Positions 1 through 11,699 of a DNA stretch of 64,000 bases are shown one piece after another. How positions within the stretch are numbered: the first letter of the stretch is position 1; the number at the start of each line of letters is the position of its first letter. A model generated the notes under the pieces. The model worked only from the letters and a program-made list of their open reading frames with translations, did not search any database and had not been told where the DNA came from. A program made the translations under genes and the position numbers. The stretch is from Andrena cerasifolii. Lineage: Eukaryota; Arthropoda; Insecta; Hymenoptera; Andrenidae. The DNA lies in the NCBI RefSeq assembly GCF_050908995.1, contig NC_135121.1:5642001-5706000 (forward strand), read 5' to 3'.

Positions 1-306
1 AATTGTCACGAAAAACCCGATATTTTGCAGGGGAAAAACGTAACTTTCAATTCGATATATTTGCTACGATGATGAAAGAATAAAAGTGGAAAAAAGAAGT
101 AAATGAAAGGGCGCAAGAAAAAATTAATAAAATCATGGAATTTCGAGAAACAAAGTAACCCATTTCCTTCGGAAAGAACGATACTGCCAAAAGTTATATA
201 AATTTGTATTTTTAATACAAGTCTATCGGTATTTAGAAACGAAATAGATTGGAAGATTCGGGTTCGTAATTAAGTGTAGAATAAAATTTCTTAAGTAAAG
301 CCAAAC

Positions 307-3300
307 CTGTTTCTTTCACTCCCAAAGTTTGGCACACCATTATTAATGCATGAATAGCTTCTTTTCTACTCTCGGCCCATTTTAGTGTACTCTCCGAGAT
401 TTCAGTGCATTTCATAAGAGCCTTTATCACATCGTGTACTCTTTCACGAATTACAAATAAAGGGAAATATCCTAGAAAATACAATTAATGGTAAAAAATG
501 ATTATTTAACTTTAATTAAGTTTAAACTTTCGTAACACAATAATGCGATATAGTAACATCGTTAATAATTTGAACCTTTATGATCAGAAAGGGATATTTT
601 AGTGCTTCTTGCTTTACCTATAGCTTGCGCGAAACCTATCCGAGCAACTTGATTACTGGAGTTTAGATTATCAAGATAACGATTAATTACAGTAGCACGA
701 TCGTTACTATCCATATTAGTATAGTATTTTAGAAAGAATTCTGTGTGTGCTTCTGCAGCTTTTGTTCTTACTGCAGATACTTCATGACCTAAACATTCTT
801 CTAAAAGATTCTGCCAGTCACCTGCAAAAATTATTTTTCACTGTAATAACTAGTTGTTGTTTTTACGCATCATACAGTTCAATTCGTACAATTTGTACGA
901 ATATTAAAAATCGTAAAAATAGTGGAGAAATAATTTTGTAAATTGAACGATTTACATTTACAATCGCTTTTAGAAAATTTATAACTGCAACGATTAAAAC
1001 TTTGATTGCATTCTTAAGGGGTCATTCTGGTAATCACGCCGCAAAATTCGGCAACATTCAGGCTTTTTTAACAGACTTTAAAAAGAAAGAGGTTCTCAGT
1101 TCGATGTGTTTGTATGTATGATGTTTGTCCGCGAATTTCTCCGTAACTACTGGACCGATTTCGGCGAAAATTATTGCATTTAGTTTATCTTCAACCAACT
1201 TAGACCATGCAGAAAGAATTATCAAAATCGGTTCAGTAGTTTTGAAGTTACACCAAAAATCAGAAATCTGGTTCATCAACAGACTTCATTATTATTATTA
1301 CGAGCAAATCTTTTTGTAGGCCTACTCATATTTTTTTTTAAATATAGTTATATAACTTAAGTAACTAAAAAGTACAAATAAATTTTTTTAGAAAAATTAA
1401 AACCGTCTTCAAAAAAATAAAAAATCATTTTTTTCCTTATTTATTCTACGACTCAATATTTTTAAGTCGGCGCCAGATTTGCACAGTGCAAATGATGAGG
1501 CGCTGGCATAAAAATATTGAGAGTCATAGATTAAATAAGGAAAAAAATTATTTTTTACTTTATCGTATATTTTTTATTTTTTTGAAGACAGTTTTAATTT
1601 TTCTAATTTTTTTATTTTCTCAGCGAACACAATGAATAACAATGTCAAACTTTTCTTTCATTTATTAAGCTACTTGTAATGTATACGGAACAATTTTTTA
1701 AATACACTTTTAATTGTGTTTTTTCAATGTTGTCTGGAGTACAAAATCGTGCCTTTGAAAAAAACGGCGGGTGTGATTTTAGCTCACAGACTCATCTGAA
1801 ACAAAAAAAACCAAGCTGATTCTTAATCATTATGAGTACCGCTATCGCAGGTGCCAGAATTAGCCACGTAAGTAAAAATTTAACAAAATTGCGCGCATTC
1901 AAACTTCAAGTAAAAATGGAAAATTTCGAAACTTGAAGTTTGAATGCGCGCAATTTTGTTAAATTTTTACTTACGTGGCTAATTCCGGCACCTGCGATAG
2001 CGGTACTCAAAATGATTAAGAATCAGCTTGGTTTTTTGTTTCAGATACATTACAAGTAGCTTAATAAATAAAAAAAAAGTTTGACATTGTTATTCATCGT
2101 ATTCACTGAGAAAAAAAGCCAGAATTTTACGGCGCGATTACCAGAATGACCCCTTAATGTCGTTTTATGCATTTTTTAGAGAAATGTGAACGTTCGTGAA
2201 TGTAGTTCGATATTTTAAACGAGATCTCAGCACATTTGTTAAAAAGAGATTAATACTACATCAATTCTATTAACTTACAAATAATGTCCGTGGAAATTGG
2301 AAGATGGACAACGGAGCATTTCTTTACGAGCACTGCGCAAGCTTGCTTCATTAATTCACCTCCCAGACCTTTGAACTGCCCCCTTTTCCGAAAAGTATTT
2401 ACTATATTTCTTACATTATCCATGACCGTAGCGTCAATTATATTTTCAATTCTTTCGTTATAACAGTTGTGCAGTGCTTCTAAAATTTCTGCGATCGCTA
2501 ATACCGCGCCGTGTCTAATATTTAAATCGATAGAATTCAGCATATCTAATAAATTCGGTAGAACTGTATCCTTAATGTATTTCGGATCGGCCGGTGTTAG
2601 ATTAAAGAGTGTTTTAGCTGAAAGTTCTCTAATCGCTGTATCCCAGTGCGTGACTTTCCTGGTAACCAAGTGGTCGATAAGAGGTTTCTTATACTCTTCG
2701 TACTGAGCGATTTGCGTGGCGATCTTCAAATACACATGGTTCCTGACCCCGACTTCGAAGTAATCAGCGATAGTCAGTATTTCTATTCCATGCGGGAAGT
2801 TCCCTTGTCTACCCACGTTTTCTTGAAACGCAGCAGAGGCGGCTCTTCTACAATTGATTTCTCTATCGAAGCAGGTAACGACCACCAGCATAGCCGCGAT
2901 GTCTCTCACGTACGGTTGAAAAATATCAGGATCGTACGCTCTAGGGAATGCCCAGCAGATATAACAAGCGGCGTCTCTGATTAAATATCCAATCGACCCA
3001 TAAGCTCTCGGCTCGTCGAATACCAAGGCCTGAAGGACCACTGGTATCACGTCTTTTAGACGATGAGGCAAAAGGAGGCCGCGCCTTCCTAATTCCGCTA
3101 ACGCCAGGCATCCGCCGTGCCAAGCGGAATCTGATTCTCTGCCGCTGAAAAGATTCAGCACAAATCCTACTACATCGTCCGCTAAATCCATCGGTAGCCT
3201 CGCCGTTATTCTCCCCATCCCTTTCGCGGCGGACCATCGTATCGTAATTGCTTTGTCCCTAAGGCTTTGTATAAGCTGTTCGATGATATCCTCTATCGCC

Positions 3301-4371
3301 GGAGGAATGTCCGGATCGTCGTGATTAGCCGGAACATCTTTAATCTCGTCCGAACTCTCCGTGGCGTTAACATTCCTTGTTAACAGACATATAGGTCTAC
3401 TGGTTCTTTGATATCTCCACGGTGCCAGTTTCGTCCCTAGCAGCGCCAAACCAATCCTCTGTACGACTTTTACTCCAAACTTTCTGATAAGATCCGCGGG
3501 ATTATCGTTTAAACGAAACTGCAGAACCTGCTCCAATATTATCTGCGTGTACGGCTTGACGTCTTCTCTCGCGCTGTGCTTCAATATCGACGCTATGACT
3601 GCCAAAGGCCCGTGCCTTAAAGGATCGTCCTCCACGCATCGTAAGCACCACATTATCATCTCTTCCAGGTACAGTTTCTTGACGTCCGATCTCGTCAAGA
3701 AATTGGCGATCAGGAAAACAGCGGCTACGGCGCAGGCGTCTTTCGATAAGCAGAACAATTTGCATACTCTCAAGATCCTAACTATTATCGAATGTTCGAC
3801 GTCGACGTCCGAGGCTTCCAGGCGCGAAAGCGGGAATGGTATTTTAGATATTATAGAAAGCCAAATCAGGAGGACGTATCGAGTCTCCCATGTTTCTACG
3901 TCGTTCGGATCCTGTTTCTCTAGCATTCGCAGGACGGGGAGGAGGTCTGCTACCTGCGTCGCATCGTAAGTACATATGTGAGAATAGATGTATAATATGC
4001 TTTGTAAGAGAGTCAATGTGTTTGTATACCTCGTGAGGAAGATGCGTGACAATTTTCTTGTACGTCTTAACGGACATAACGATGAATATGTATTTGAATG
4101 TGTTATGCCGTACAGTTTCCGTAGAATTCTCATCTCTGATGATATGAATTAATGGCTGTAATATATCGTCCAAATAAGGGTCCAGCAGCTGCCTCTGATC
4201 CTGGTATTGCGATAGTATGAAATTAAATCGGTCCCGATTCTTCTCGACAAGGCTTGCCGAGAGATTAACGTTCCTCAGCTCCGCGATTAGAAAAGTCACT
4301 TCGTCGATTTCCTTAAAAGCACTGAACCCGCAACCAACTATCTCCGGATCTGGACAATCATTTAGCACCAT
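307..4371 (-). CDS. TBCD: Tubulin-folding cofactor D, exons 1-4, 3' end off the window
   Basis: Cofactor D is a cytosolic HEAT-repeat chaperone that holds beta-tubulin and, with cofactors C and E and Arl2, assembles and recycles the alpha/beta-tubulin dimer. Exons I infer: 4371-4030, 3953-2279, 821-576 and 471 to about 307. All have GT-AG borders and matching phases (0, 1, 1), giving about 809 residues against about 1190 in the human protein. Family signatures are clear: LPHEVADLLPVL across junction 1, WETRYVLLIWLS, APWRYQR, RWSAAKGMGRI, AWHGGCLALAELGRRGLLLP, NCRRAASAAFQENVGRQG, GLGGELMKQA, and AESRKEAIHALIMVCQTLGV in the last visible exon. Intron 1 is only 76 nt. Intron 2 (2278-822) carries a 1.1-kb transposon. 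The third donor (G|GTTCAA) is weak, and the end of exon 4 is uncertain: a CAG|GT donor at 307 is likely, but the frame stays open to 233. The coding sequence shows no damage. The C-terminal domain lies beyond position 1. Confidence 0.96.
1018..2153. mobile_element. TTAA-flanked non-autonomous transposon, family A, in TBCD intron 2
   Basis: The element is bounded by TTAA at 1014-1017 and 2154-2157. Both ends start GGGGTCATTCTGGTAATC when read inwards (one is the reverse complement). Two further palindromes lie inside: about 1381-1620, centred near 1475, and about 1840-2010, centred near 1915. The TTAA target and GGGG ends fit Kolobok- or piggyBac-type elements. No transposase is present. Related copies are at 8763-9137 and 23975-24525. 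The element sits in an intron and leaves both splice sites intact. Confidence 0.85.
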
Positions 4372-4501
4372 CTTTCTCTCGTAGCTCTTTGCCGTTATTC
4401 CTGAAAACTGCTGTCATCAATTAAAGTCCAGCCATAAGTACTTAAGTTCGCCTACAAAAGCAGAAAAATATGATGAACAAATCCGTCCGATCAAGGAGGC
4501 G
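4372..4501 (-). promoter_or_regulatory. TBCD 5' flank / 5' UTR
   Basis: This is the stretch immediately upstream of the TBCD ATG. It holds the probable 5' UTR and core promoter. I see no clear TATA box. It abuts the CpG-rich inverted-repeat element that starts at 4502, so the promoter may extend into that element. The role is inferred from position only. Confidence 0.35.
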
Positions 4502-5600
4502 AGGAAACCGGCTACCAGCGGTAGCCGGTTTAGAGTGGGGGCGGCTACCCGCGTCTACGCATGCGCTCGATGACGTCACGACCGGAACCAATCATCGCCA
4601 AGATGAAAATCGCTGGAAAATTCGCCGACACCAGCGCCACCGTTAAGCCAAGTCCATAGACATATATTTACGGAGCAGAAGCTGGGACTACCGGCGAGGG
4701 GAATGGTCGGCTTGGAGGGGAAAAGGCAGAAGTCAGATACAGGCTCGTCGGGTTAGCTTCGGAAGCATTCGGCATGCATATTCACTGCGTTACCCGATTT
4801 GCCTGCATCGCTCCCCTTACCGCGAATCTTACACCCCCCTCAGCTTACGCTCCGTCTATTGTTGCGAGTTGCGATTCTCGCTCTAGCGGCGTTTAGCGCA
4901 GGCTCTTGGAGCGCGAAGTTCGAACTTTAAAGAGCTAAGGATGAAGTTCATTAAATTTGAAATTTGTCTTCGCCTCCTTCCTTATCGCTCGAAAACAATG
5001 TATTTATTTGCAAAGAGGAACGAACGTACGAAGAAGCCTGTTTCTTCACCTCGCAATTCATCACCGACGTTGTAAAAGCACGGACGTGTTACAATAAAGC
5101 CCAAACTTTGATCAATCTTTAAATATCTTTGTTCGTTTCTTAATAGTTCTGGTTAATATGCAATAATTAAATTCAGTTCAGTTCAATAATCTTTATTTGG
5201 TTCAAAGTTATTCGTTACTAGTTGTCTTGTTCAATCAATTTCGCACGATTCGCGAGCAGAACCCTTTTGGATTCCACGGACACCGGACCACATTGAAATT
5301 CCCTTAAACAATCAGAATTCCCAGTTGGCTCCGCTACACTATATATGTCTATGGCCAAGTCAGGCCGCGGCCAACCAGTGTCGACAACCGATTCCCCGGC
5401 GACGCTGATTGGCCGCGGCCTCACTTGGCTTTAACGCCACTTGACTTGGCTTGGCGCTGAGGTCGGCGAATTTTTCAGTGATTTTCATCTTGGCGTTGAT
5501 TGGTTCGATGGTCGTGACGTCATCGAGCGCATGCGTGGACGTGGGTAGCCGTCCCCACTCTAAACCGGCTACCGCTGGTAGCCCGGGTAGCCGGTTTCCT
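4502..5600. mobile_element. GC-rich element with ~150-bp inverted ends carrying CRE and CGCATGCGC motifs
   Basis: The first ~140 bases (AGGAAACCGGCTACC inwards) recur as a reverse complement at about 5440-5600. The right arm has a small insertion repeating CGGGCTACC. Each arm carries a perfect cAMP-response palindrome TGACGTCA (4571-4578, 5515-5522) next to CGCATGCG (4558-4566, 5527-5535), which resembles an NRF-1 site. A further GCGCATGCGC lies just outside at 5654-5663. I could not find a target duplication. It is either a MITE-like transposon or an inverted duplication of promoter DNA. The open frame at 5451-5645 is inside the right arm and is not credible as a gene. Confidence 0.65.
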
Positions 5601-5663
5601 AGCTACTCTGTGTCTGATTTCACGAAAAACGATGCTAATAGATAGCGGCACGAGCGCATGCGC

Positions 5664-7290
5664 GGCTGCACAATAATGTTTTTAATTACAGTTGCGCATA
5701 TTACTAAATATTTGTTTTCTATGATTTCTGTAGCTTTGAAATCTTATCAACCGCAAAGATTTCGCAAATATTTCCTGTAAATAATTGCAGTATTTTACTT
5801 GAAATAGCTTTGTAAATTCGAAGCGATTGTGAGGTTTAAAGAAAATGATGAACAGAATATTCGAAGGTGCCTTTATGACGCGCGGAACTATGGACAATAT
5901 TTCACGAGAATATTTCTATTTTATTGTTAATCAAGCATAAATAGAAACAAATTTATATTATTAAAATATCACTGATTTTTTTTTACATTTACTATTTTTA
6001 TTCTAAAACACTCGAACAACACAACGCAATATATATACATTAATTCGCTTGTAAAATTTATTTTCAATACGATATACATGTAGAATTAGGTATGTTTCTA
6101 CTTCACTGATCAAAAGTTTTGTATACACAGAACTGCATCATGCTTAACATGCTAATGTCTGCAGTTGTTTCAGCTCTATAGTTTATTAGAATCTAATATT
6201 ATTTCACGTACAATGTTGTAAGTTTATTATTTGCTGCATGGCAATCTTAAGATAAAACATTCATGGAAGACCTACATATTCAGACATCATCACTCAGAAC
6301 TTATAATTTTACAATCATTCGAACCTTTGGCCATACTCATGTGACTTAATTAAAAACGTCTACAGGGTGAGTTAATAGGAACGGAATACCCGAATTTCTT
6401 TGTTATTTCGAAAAATACAAGAAAAATTATACAACAGAGTTTAGATAGTTTCAAAAGATAATAATAAATGAACACAATTGTTTTCTGTCAAAATGATCGT
6501 TTTCCGAGTTAAGAAGGCCATTAATATTTTTCTTCACAGAAGTCTATATGCAGTACTTTCACTCATTAATTGTAAGGAATTAATTAATGTAGAAAGCTTT
6601 CTCAGGAAATGATTAAAAACGTATTCTGATATCTTAATACTTTTACCATACTTTAATAATACATTTGGACTAATGCGAATAAAGTAACTTTAAGTTTTCA
6701 ATTTTTATATTGTTTATTTTTACATTCCTAAATTCAATGCCACTTCAATATCGTATTGTGCACATGTACTTTTGATGTTACCTTAATGTTGGTTACAATA
6801 ATGTGCAATGTTTAAAGAGACATAGTTTTATGAAGAAAGAAAACATCAACGTGAAGTACTTTCACCGCACTTTTTAGTTTTTAAAATATTTTATTCAGTA
6901 TTCCCTACTTACGCTCTTTATTTTCATAGCTTATCTTCCTAAGGAACTCCAATTTCATTTAAATTGCTGCTTTTGTTTATTTTCGATTGAGAATACTTAA
7001 ATCTTAAAGTTGACGGAATACTCGTCAATTTTTAAATTTTGAGTCTGAAAGTTTTTTCACTATTTTCTCATGAAACTGCAGGATTATTATTTTATTATTT
7101 GTATATAATACATATACAATTACTTATCCTAGTATATAGTGACGTACCTAATATCTTGTGATATGGTAAAGAATTTTTGACGGGCGTTGTAACTAATAAA
7201 TTCTGCATTTCTCAATATCTTCGAACATCTCTGTCTATACCACTATAATCGTTGTAGCATACACTTTCAGATTTTTTAGAAAATTATATA
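5664..7290. other. AT-rich intergenic DNA, no gene seen
   Basis: This sequence lies between the CpG-rich element and the next transposon. There is no open frame with protein-like character, and I found no tandem repeat or long inverted repeat. Confidence 0.5.
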
Positions 7291-7388
7291 GCACATATCG
7301 GTGGCTTAGTGCACACAAATTATATGTCCACTTTTAGCGTTTTTGAGAAAAACAGGTTCGAACCTTCAATGGTACTTTATAATTAAAT

Positions 7389-7615
7389 ACCCTGATAACC
7401 ATCTGTCTCCAGTCTGACATCAGATTGGCAGCAGGGTCTGGCTCTGGCATGAGAGCGCAAAGTCTGACGTCAGAACCGTAGCAGACGGCAGAATCTGCTG
7501 TGGATCTGCTGCTGATCTGACATCAGGCTCTGCACTTCAGAACGCAGCCATCTGCGGACACAGACGACTACGGTTCTGATGTCAGATTCTGTTGCCCAGA
7601 TCTGGCTATCAGGGT
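7389..7615. mobile_element. Small MITE rich in CTGAYRTCAG palindromes
   Basis: The inverted ends are ACCCTGATA and TATCAGGGT, both flanked by AAAT (7385-7388, 7616-7619), a possible 4-bp target duplication. The interior repeats CTGACATCAG / CTGACGTCAG-type palindromes and CTGC-rich words. It is much more GC-rich than its surroundings and is nested inside the 7291-8585 transposon. Confidence 0.7.
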
Positions 7616-7989
7616 AAATTTTGCATTATTGTATTATCATATATATATATATATATATATGTAATATAGGCATCACTGGAAATATGTAATTAGTAGTATA
7701 AGTTAGAATCTGCAAAATTATAAATAATAATTCGATAATAATACTTCGAAGATGGACTTCCTATATGTAACCATGTACCAAGGAGGACATACTATATATA
7801 CTGAATGATATTGTATAAAAATAAATAAAAGGAATAATAACTGGAAATAACCTCACTTAAACCAATATTATGTTTATTTTGAAAGTAACAGGAATAAAAA
7901 AGTAATTATTCGTTTTCATTTTCGCAGTTGTCATTTTCGTAGTTTTCATTTTTGTCAATGTCCATGGGGATTGGAATCACATCACGTTG

Positions 7990-8420
7990 TGATTTTGCTG
8001 ATGGTATGCTATTGATAAATGCCTGTAGTATTCAGGAATAATTCTGTTGTTTAAAAGATACAGAAGATCTTATTTCTTCGCGATAGATATAGGAAGTCTT
8101 TTTTGAAATTTTTTATTTAACGTCACATTCTTCCAAGAATATTTTCGTCCAGGTTTTGAAGATTGTGCAATATTAAATTGCTGGAAATCTTCATCCGAAA
8201 TGTTGCATTTATATTGGACAATTAATGGTTTACATTTTTCAAACCGCATCCACTTGATTTTTAGTTATTCGACTTTTTCTTTATTTTGATTTATTATAGT
8301 ATTCGGCATAATACGTTGTGCCAGATCATGGAAATCAAGAAAGTCACTATGCACAAGTATTGTTCGTCCTCTGGCATAGACATACAACATATGTGCACCC
8401 AGCATAATAGATTCAGAGAC
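7990..8420 (-). pseudogene. Broken transposon-derived coding region
   Basis: One continuous minus-strand frame reads as protein from 8420 down to about 7990, with two in-frame TAA stops: one after EKVE and one after ISIAKK. Readable parts include MLGAHMLYVYARGRTILVH, KIKWMRFEKCKPLIVQY, GRKYSWKNVTLNKKFQKRLP and IIPEYYRHL. The KWxRFEKxxPLxVQYK pattern resembles uncharacterised proteins linked to insect transposons; that is from memory and no domain name is claimed. It sits between inverted ends 1.3 kb apart, which supports a mobile origin. Confidence 0.55.
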
Positions 8421-8762
8421 ATACAATAAACAAAAATATTATTTTTGACACATTTATAAAAAAGATAAAAATCCGATTTTTATACAGCATAAAGAAACAG
8501 TCAAGAATTATTTGTTGCATATAAAAGCTCAAATTTCATAAAAAGTGAACATACAATATGTGTGCACTAAGCCATCGATATGAGCCGTTTAATTGATAAC
8601 CAAACTCAGACAATTTTTCCCCATTTAGAAAACATAAGTTTTCGGATAACAATTTTCAGAAACATAACAATAGAAGATGATACTTTTATTCTTATTTTGA
8701 AAAGGTATAATGGATGAATAAGACTTATGATAACACGTCTTAAAAGAAAAACTACATTTCAA

Positions 8763-9137
8763 ATAAAACTGGAAAATTTCGAAACTTGAAGTTTGAACGC
8801 GCGCAATTTTGTTAAATTTTGACTTACGTGGCTAATTCTGGCACCTGCGATAGCGGTACTCATAATGATTAAGAATCAGCTTGATGTTTTTATTTCAGAT
8901 CAGTCTGTGAGCTTAAATCACTCCCGCCAGGGAGGTACTTCTTTTCGAAGGCGCGATTTTGAACTCCAGATAACATTGAAAAACCAAAATTAAAAGCGTA
9001 TTTAAAAATTGTTCCGTATACATTAAAAGTAGCTTAATAAATGAAAAAAAAGTTTGACATTGTTATTCATTGTATTCCTTGAGAAAAAAAAGCCTGAATG
9101 TTGCCGAATTTTGCGGCGTGTTTACCAGAAGGACCCC
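8763..9137. mobile_element. Truncated family A TTAA element (right half)
   Basis: It matches the right half of 1018-2153, from the central TTCGAAACTTGAAGTTTGAA palindrome to the end, and is bounded by TTAA at 9138-9141. The left half is missing. The stretch near 8920-9010 matches the corresponding part of the 23975-24525 copy. Confidence 0.75.
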
Positions 9138-9553
9138 TTAAGAACCATTATTGCACTAAATTGTGTTATCGTAAAAATTATTTTCTACGAAGCATCGAAC
9201 ATCTACAAACTATTGTATATTTTATTTAAGTTACTTGGACCAAGCTTTAAAAAAATGGAACGTAGAAATAATTTCATTACCCAAATTTAAATGGCTTTTA
9301 TTTCCGGAGGTGTATGCATTTTAGTGATTTCAAAATCACCTGTACTTTTTAAACAGAACCATATATTTTTTATACACCAAGCATTCTCTATAAAAAAGTA
9401 TTAGGTACTTGCATTGAGAAAAGATAGGTTGAGAAAGTATTTTAACTGTAATTTTGCAACTTAGTAAGTACATTTTTGCATCTAACTACTTCATTGTACT
9501 TGCAAGCATCAGTAACTTTTCTGTATCCAGAAGTTTCTTTATTCATTCATTTA

Positions 9554-9707
9554 AAGGCTGGAACAGACATGTCCAGTACTTTAGCCGAGTAGCGAGTAGT
9601 TTAGTAATTTACCATTGTTTTACTAAACTACGACTAAATTTTGGTGTCCAAACACGGTAGATTACTAAATTACTCGCCTAAATTACTGGACGTATCTGAA
9701 CCAGCTT
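9554..9707. mobile_element. 154-bp MITE, PIF/Harbinger-like target site
   Basis: The ends AAGGCTGGAACAGACATGTC and, inverted, AAGCTGGTTCAGATACGTC are flanked by TTA on both sides (9551-9553, 9708-9710). The interior is a near-palindrome of TAGTTTAGTAA words. There is no coding sequence. Confidence 0.65.
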
Positions 9708-9710
9708 TTA

Positions 9711-10504
9711 GCGCCACGAGATTATGTTATTTACAAAATCGAAAAACGTAAAAAAAAAATAAAAAGGATGGAGAATTAAATAGTTTGTTAAATAAAGAAA
9801 TCGACTGAATTACGAATCTCATTTAAAAGTACCTGTACTCTTGCTTTCATCAAAGAGAAAATAAGCTTTTGGTTTGGGGTTTTTCGTATCCCATATTAGA
9901 TTAAGGGTGTATTGGACCTATCTTCAAAATGGTACCAAGTTGATGAAAATTTGTGAGATTGTTCTTTCTAATCTTCCTGATGTTCTCCAGAAATTTTAAA
10001 CGAATTCTCTAAATGGTTGCTGAGTTATAACGATTTTAATTTTCACTGATTTTACACGTACTCTTATGGAAAGAGGCGACCTTTACAGATAAAACAGCTG
10101 AAAAAATGTTGAAGAAATTGTACCAATGTATTCAATTTTTTTTCACATGTAGCGTACGGGTAGATGAAAATATCTGCCAAGTTTCAATTGTTTTCACTAC
10201 ACCGTTTTAAAGAAATAAATTATAACTTGAGAAAATTGTGAATTTTATTCGGGTCATTTTCACTGCCAAAAGTTTAGCAAATAATGCTTGAGAAAGCATT
10301 TGTAAAGTGAAAAATACCTTCGTAGGAGTAAAACTAAGACTCCAACTGTCGTTAGAGTTCCTTGCATCTAGATTTACTATGCATAACACGAAGATATTCA
10401 AGTATTTCAAGTTTCATATACTTTTGTCTAATATTGTACTTCCGATACATCCTTAAAATATCAGACGAACTGATGCTTACAAACATGACGAAGTTACTAC
10501 AGTA
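9711..10504. other. AT-rich intergenic DNA, no gene seen
   Basis: This stretch contains only low-complexity and repeat-like sequence. Short open frames on the minus strand (10207-10410 and 10352-10540) show no protein-family features. Confidence 0.4.
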
Positions 10505-10737
10505 GGGAAGACTGGGGATGGTTTGGACACGGGGTAACATTGGACACTTTCACAATTGCCTCCATAGTGTCATGACTATTGCAAATGTTTATTTAATTTG
10601 TGCCTAGTTTCCCTATTTACACACTGCATACAAAACATATGCGCAAACTAAACAATCAGTTGCAATAATCAGGACACTATGCAGGCAATTGTAAGAGTTC
10701 AATGTTACCCCGTGTCCAAGCTATTCCCGGTCTCCCC
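10505..10737. mobile_element. 233-bp TA-flanked MITE (Tc1/mariner-like target)
   Basis: The ends GGGAAGACTGGGGA and, inverted, GGGGAGACCGGGAA extend about 40 bp inwards, sharing GGACACGGGGTAACATTG. TA flanks both sides (10503-10504, 10738-10739). The GGGGAGACCGGGG end motif recurs near 42870, after the 192-bp satellite. Confidence 0.75.
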
Positions 10738-10739
10738 TA

Positions 10740-11430
10740 AACACGAGCAAAGGTTTACAGAAGAACTGTAGAAGTGTAGATGCAAAATTACAGTTAAAAT
10801 ATCTTTCAAGCCACTTACTTGTTTATAGAAAAAAGGAAGCACTACTTATTCTATTCAAAAAATGAAGGCAACCCTGAAATCTCTGAAGCAGACAAGTTTA
10901 CCATTCAATGCACCATTCAAAACCACACAAATTTGCCTAACCGAATGTTTTCTTTACTTTCTATGGTTTTAAAGCTACGCTTGACTCAGTTGCGTGGGAC
11001 ATTCTGTACGTGCAAGAGGAAGCTGCTTATTTGTTGCTGGATTCATCATTTGCTATAATTTCACTGAGCTTTGAAGCTTGGAAAAATTGTTTGCTGAATC
11101 GGAAGAATGAACTTAAGCAAATCTAGAACTAATAATATGGAAGATATATATATATATATATATTACACATATTTTATATATTGTTATTTACTTTGCGTAT
11201 CGATACGCTCTTGTTATGTTTGCAATACCAATTTTTGCACTCTTTCAGAAGTCCTCAGTTTATTTTGAACTCCGTGAAAGCTATACTTTAGTCATTGCTG
11301 CAAGTTGCTACATTGCTTATCAAAGGTAAGTGCCTTGTAGGGTAAACCAACTAGTGAATGACCGAATTGTTGAATCTGTGGACCTTTGAGATTAATACTG
11401 GAATATATATATATAACAACAAAACAACTG
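10740..11430. other. Intergenic DNA with an (AT)n microsatellite
   Basis: A (TA)n run lies at about 11143-11163. The open frame at 10819-11058 has no recognisable features. I see no gene. Confidence 0.4.
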
Positions 11431-11665
11431 TTGAAATTGCATTTAAATTTATTTTTCTTGAAATTAGATTTAAAATTATTTTTCTTGAAATTGGATTTAA
11501 ATCTATTTTTCTTGAAATTGCATTTAAATTTATTTTTCTTAAAATTGCATTTAAATTTATTTTTCTTAAAATTGCATTTAAATTTATTTTTCTTGAAATT
11601 GCATTTAAATTTATTCTTCTTGAAATTGCATTTAAATTTATTTTTCTTGAAATTTCTATAAAAAT
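11431..11665. repeat. 27-bp minisatellite, about 8 copies
   Basis: The unit is close to TTTTTCTTGAAATTGCATTT plus AAATTTA. Because 27 is divisible by 3, all three overlapping open frames here (11292-11690, both strands) are 9-residue repeats such as FKKNKFKCN. They are artefacts of the array, not genes. Confidence 0.85.
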
Positions 11666-11699
11666 AATTACCCACTCTTATCGTAATTAAAAAAAAAAA

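Larger units (their letters stand above)
7291..8585. mobile_element. Decayed transposon with ~30-bp inverted ends
   Basis: The motif GGCTTAGTGCACACA lies near 7302-7316 and, inverted, near 8559-8573, with flanking matches (CATATCG outside, a TATGTYC core inside). It encloses a degenerate minus-strand coding region (7990-8420), an (AT)n run at about 7640-7661 and a nested MITE at 7389-7615. I cannot place it in a superfamily by eye. Confidence 0.6.

Noticed and set aside
2941..3237. Further frames overlapping TBCD exon 2 on both strands
   Set aside because: They are shadows of the confirmed TBCD reading frame.
5451..5645. Small protein with a signal-peptide-like start
   Set aside because: It lies inside the right inverted arm of the 4502-5600 element and has no independent support.
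11292..11690. Open frames of 127, 110 and 91 codons on both strands
   Set aside because: They come from a 27-bp tandem repeat, which keeps all frames open.
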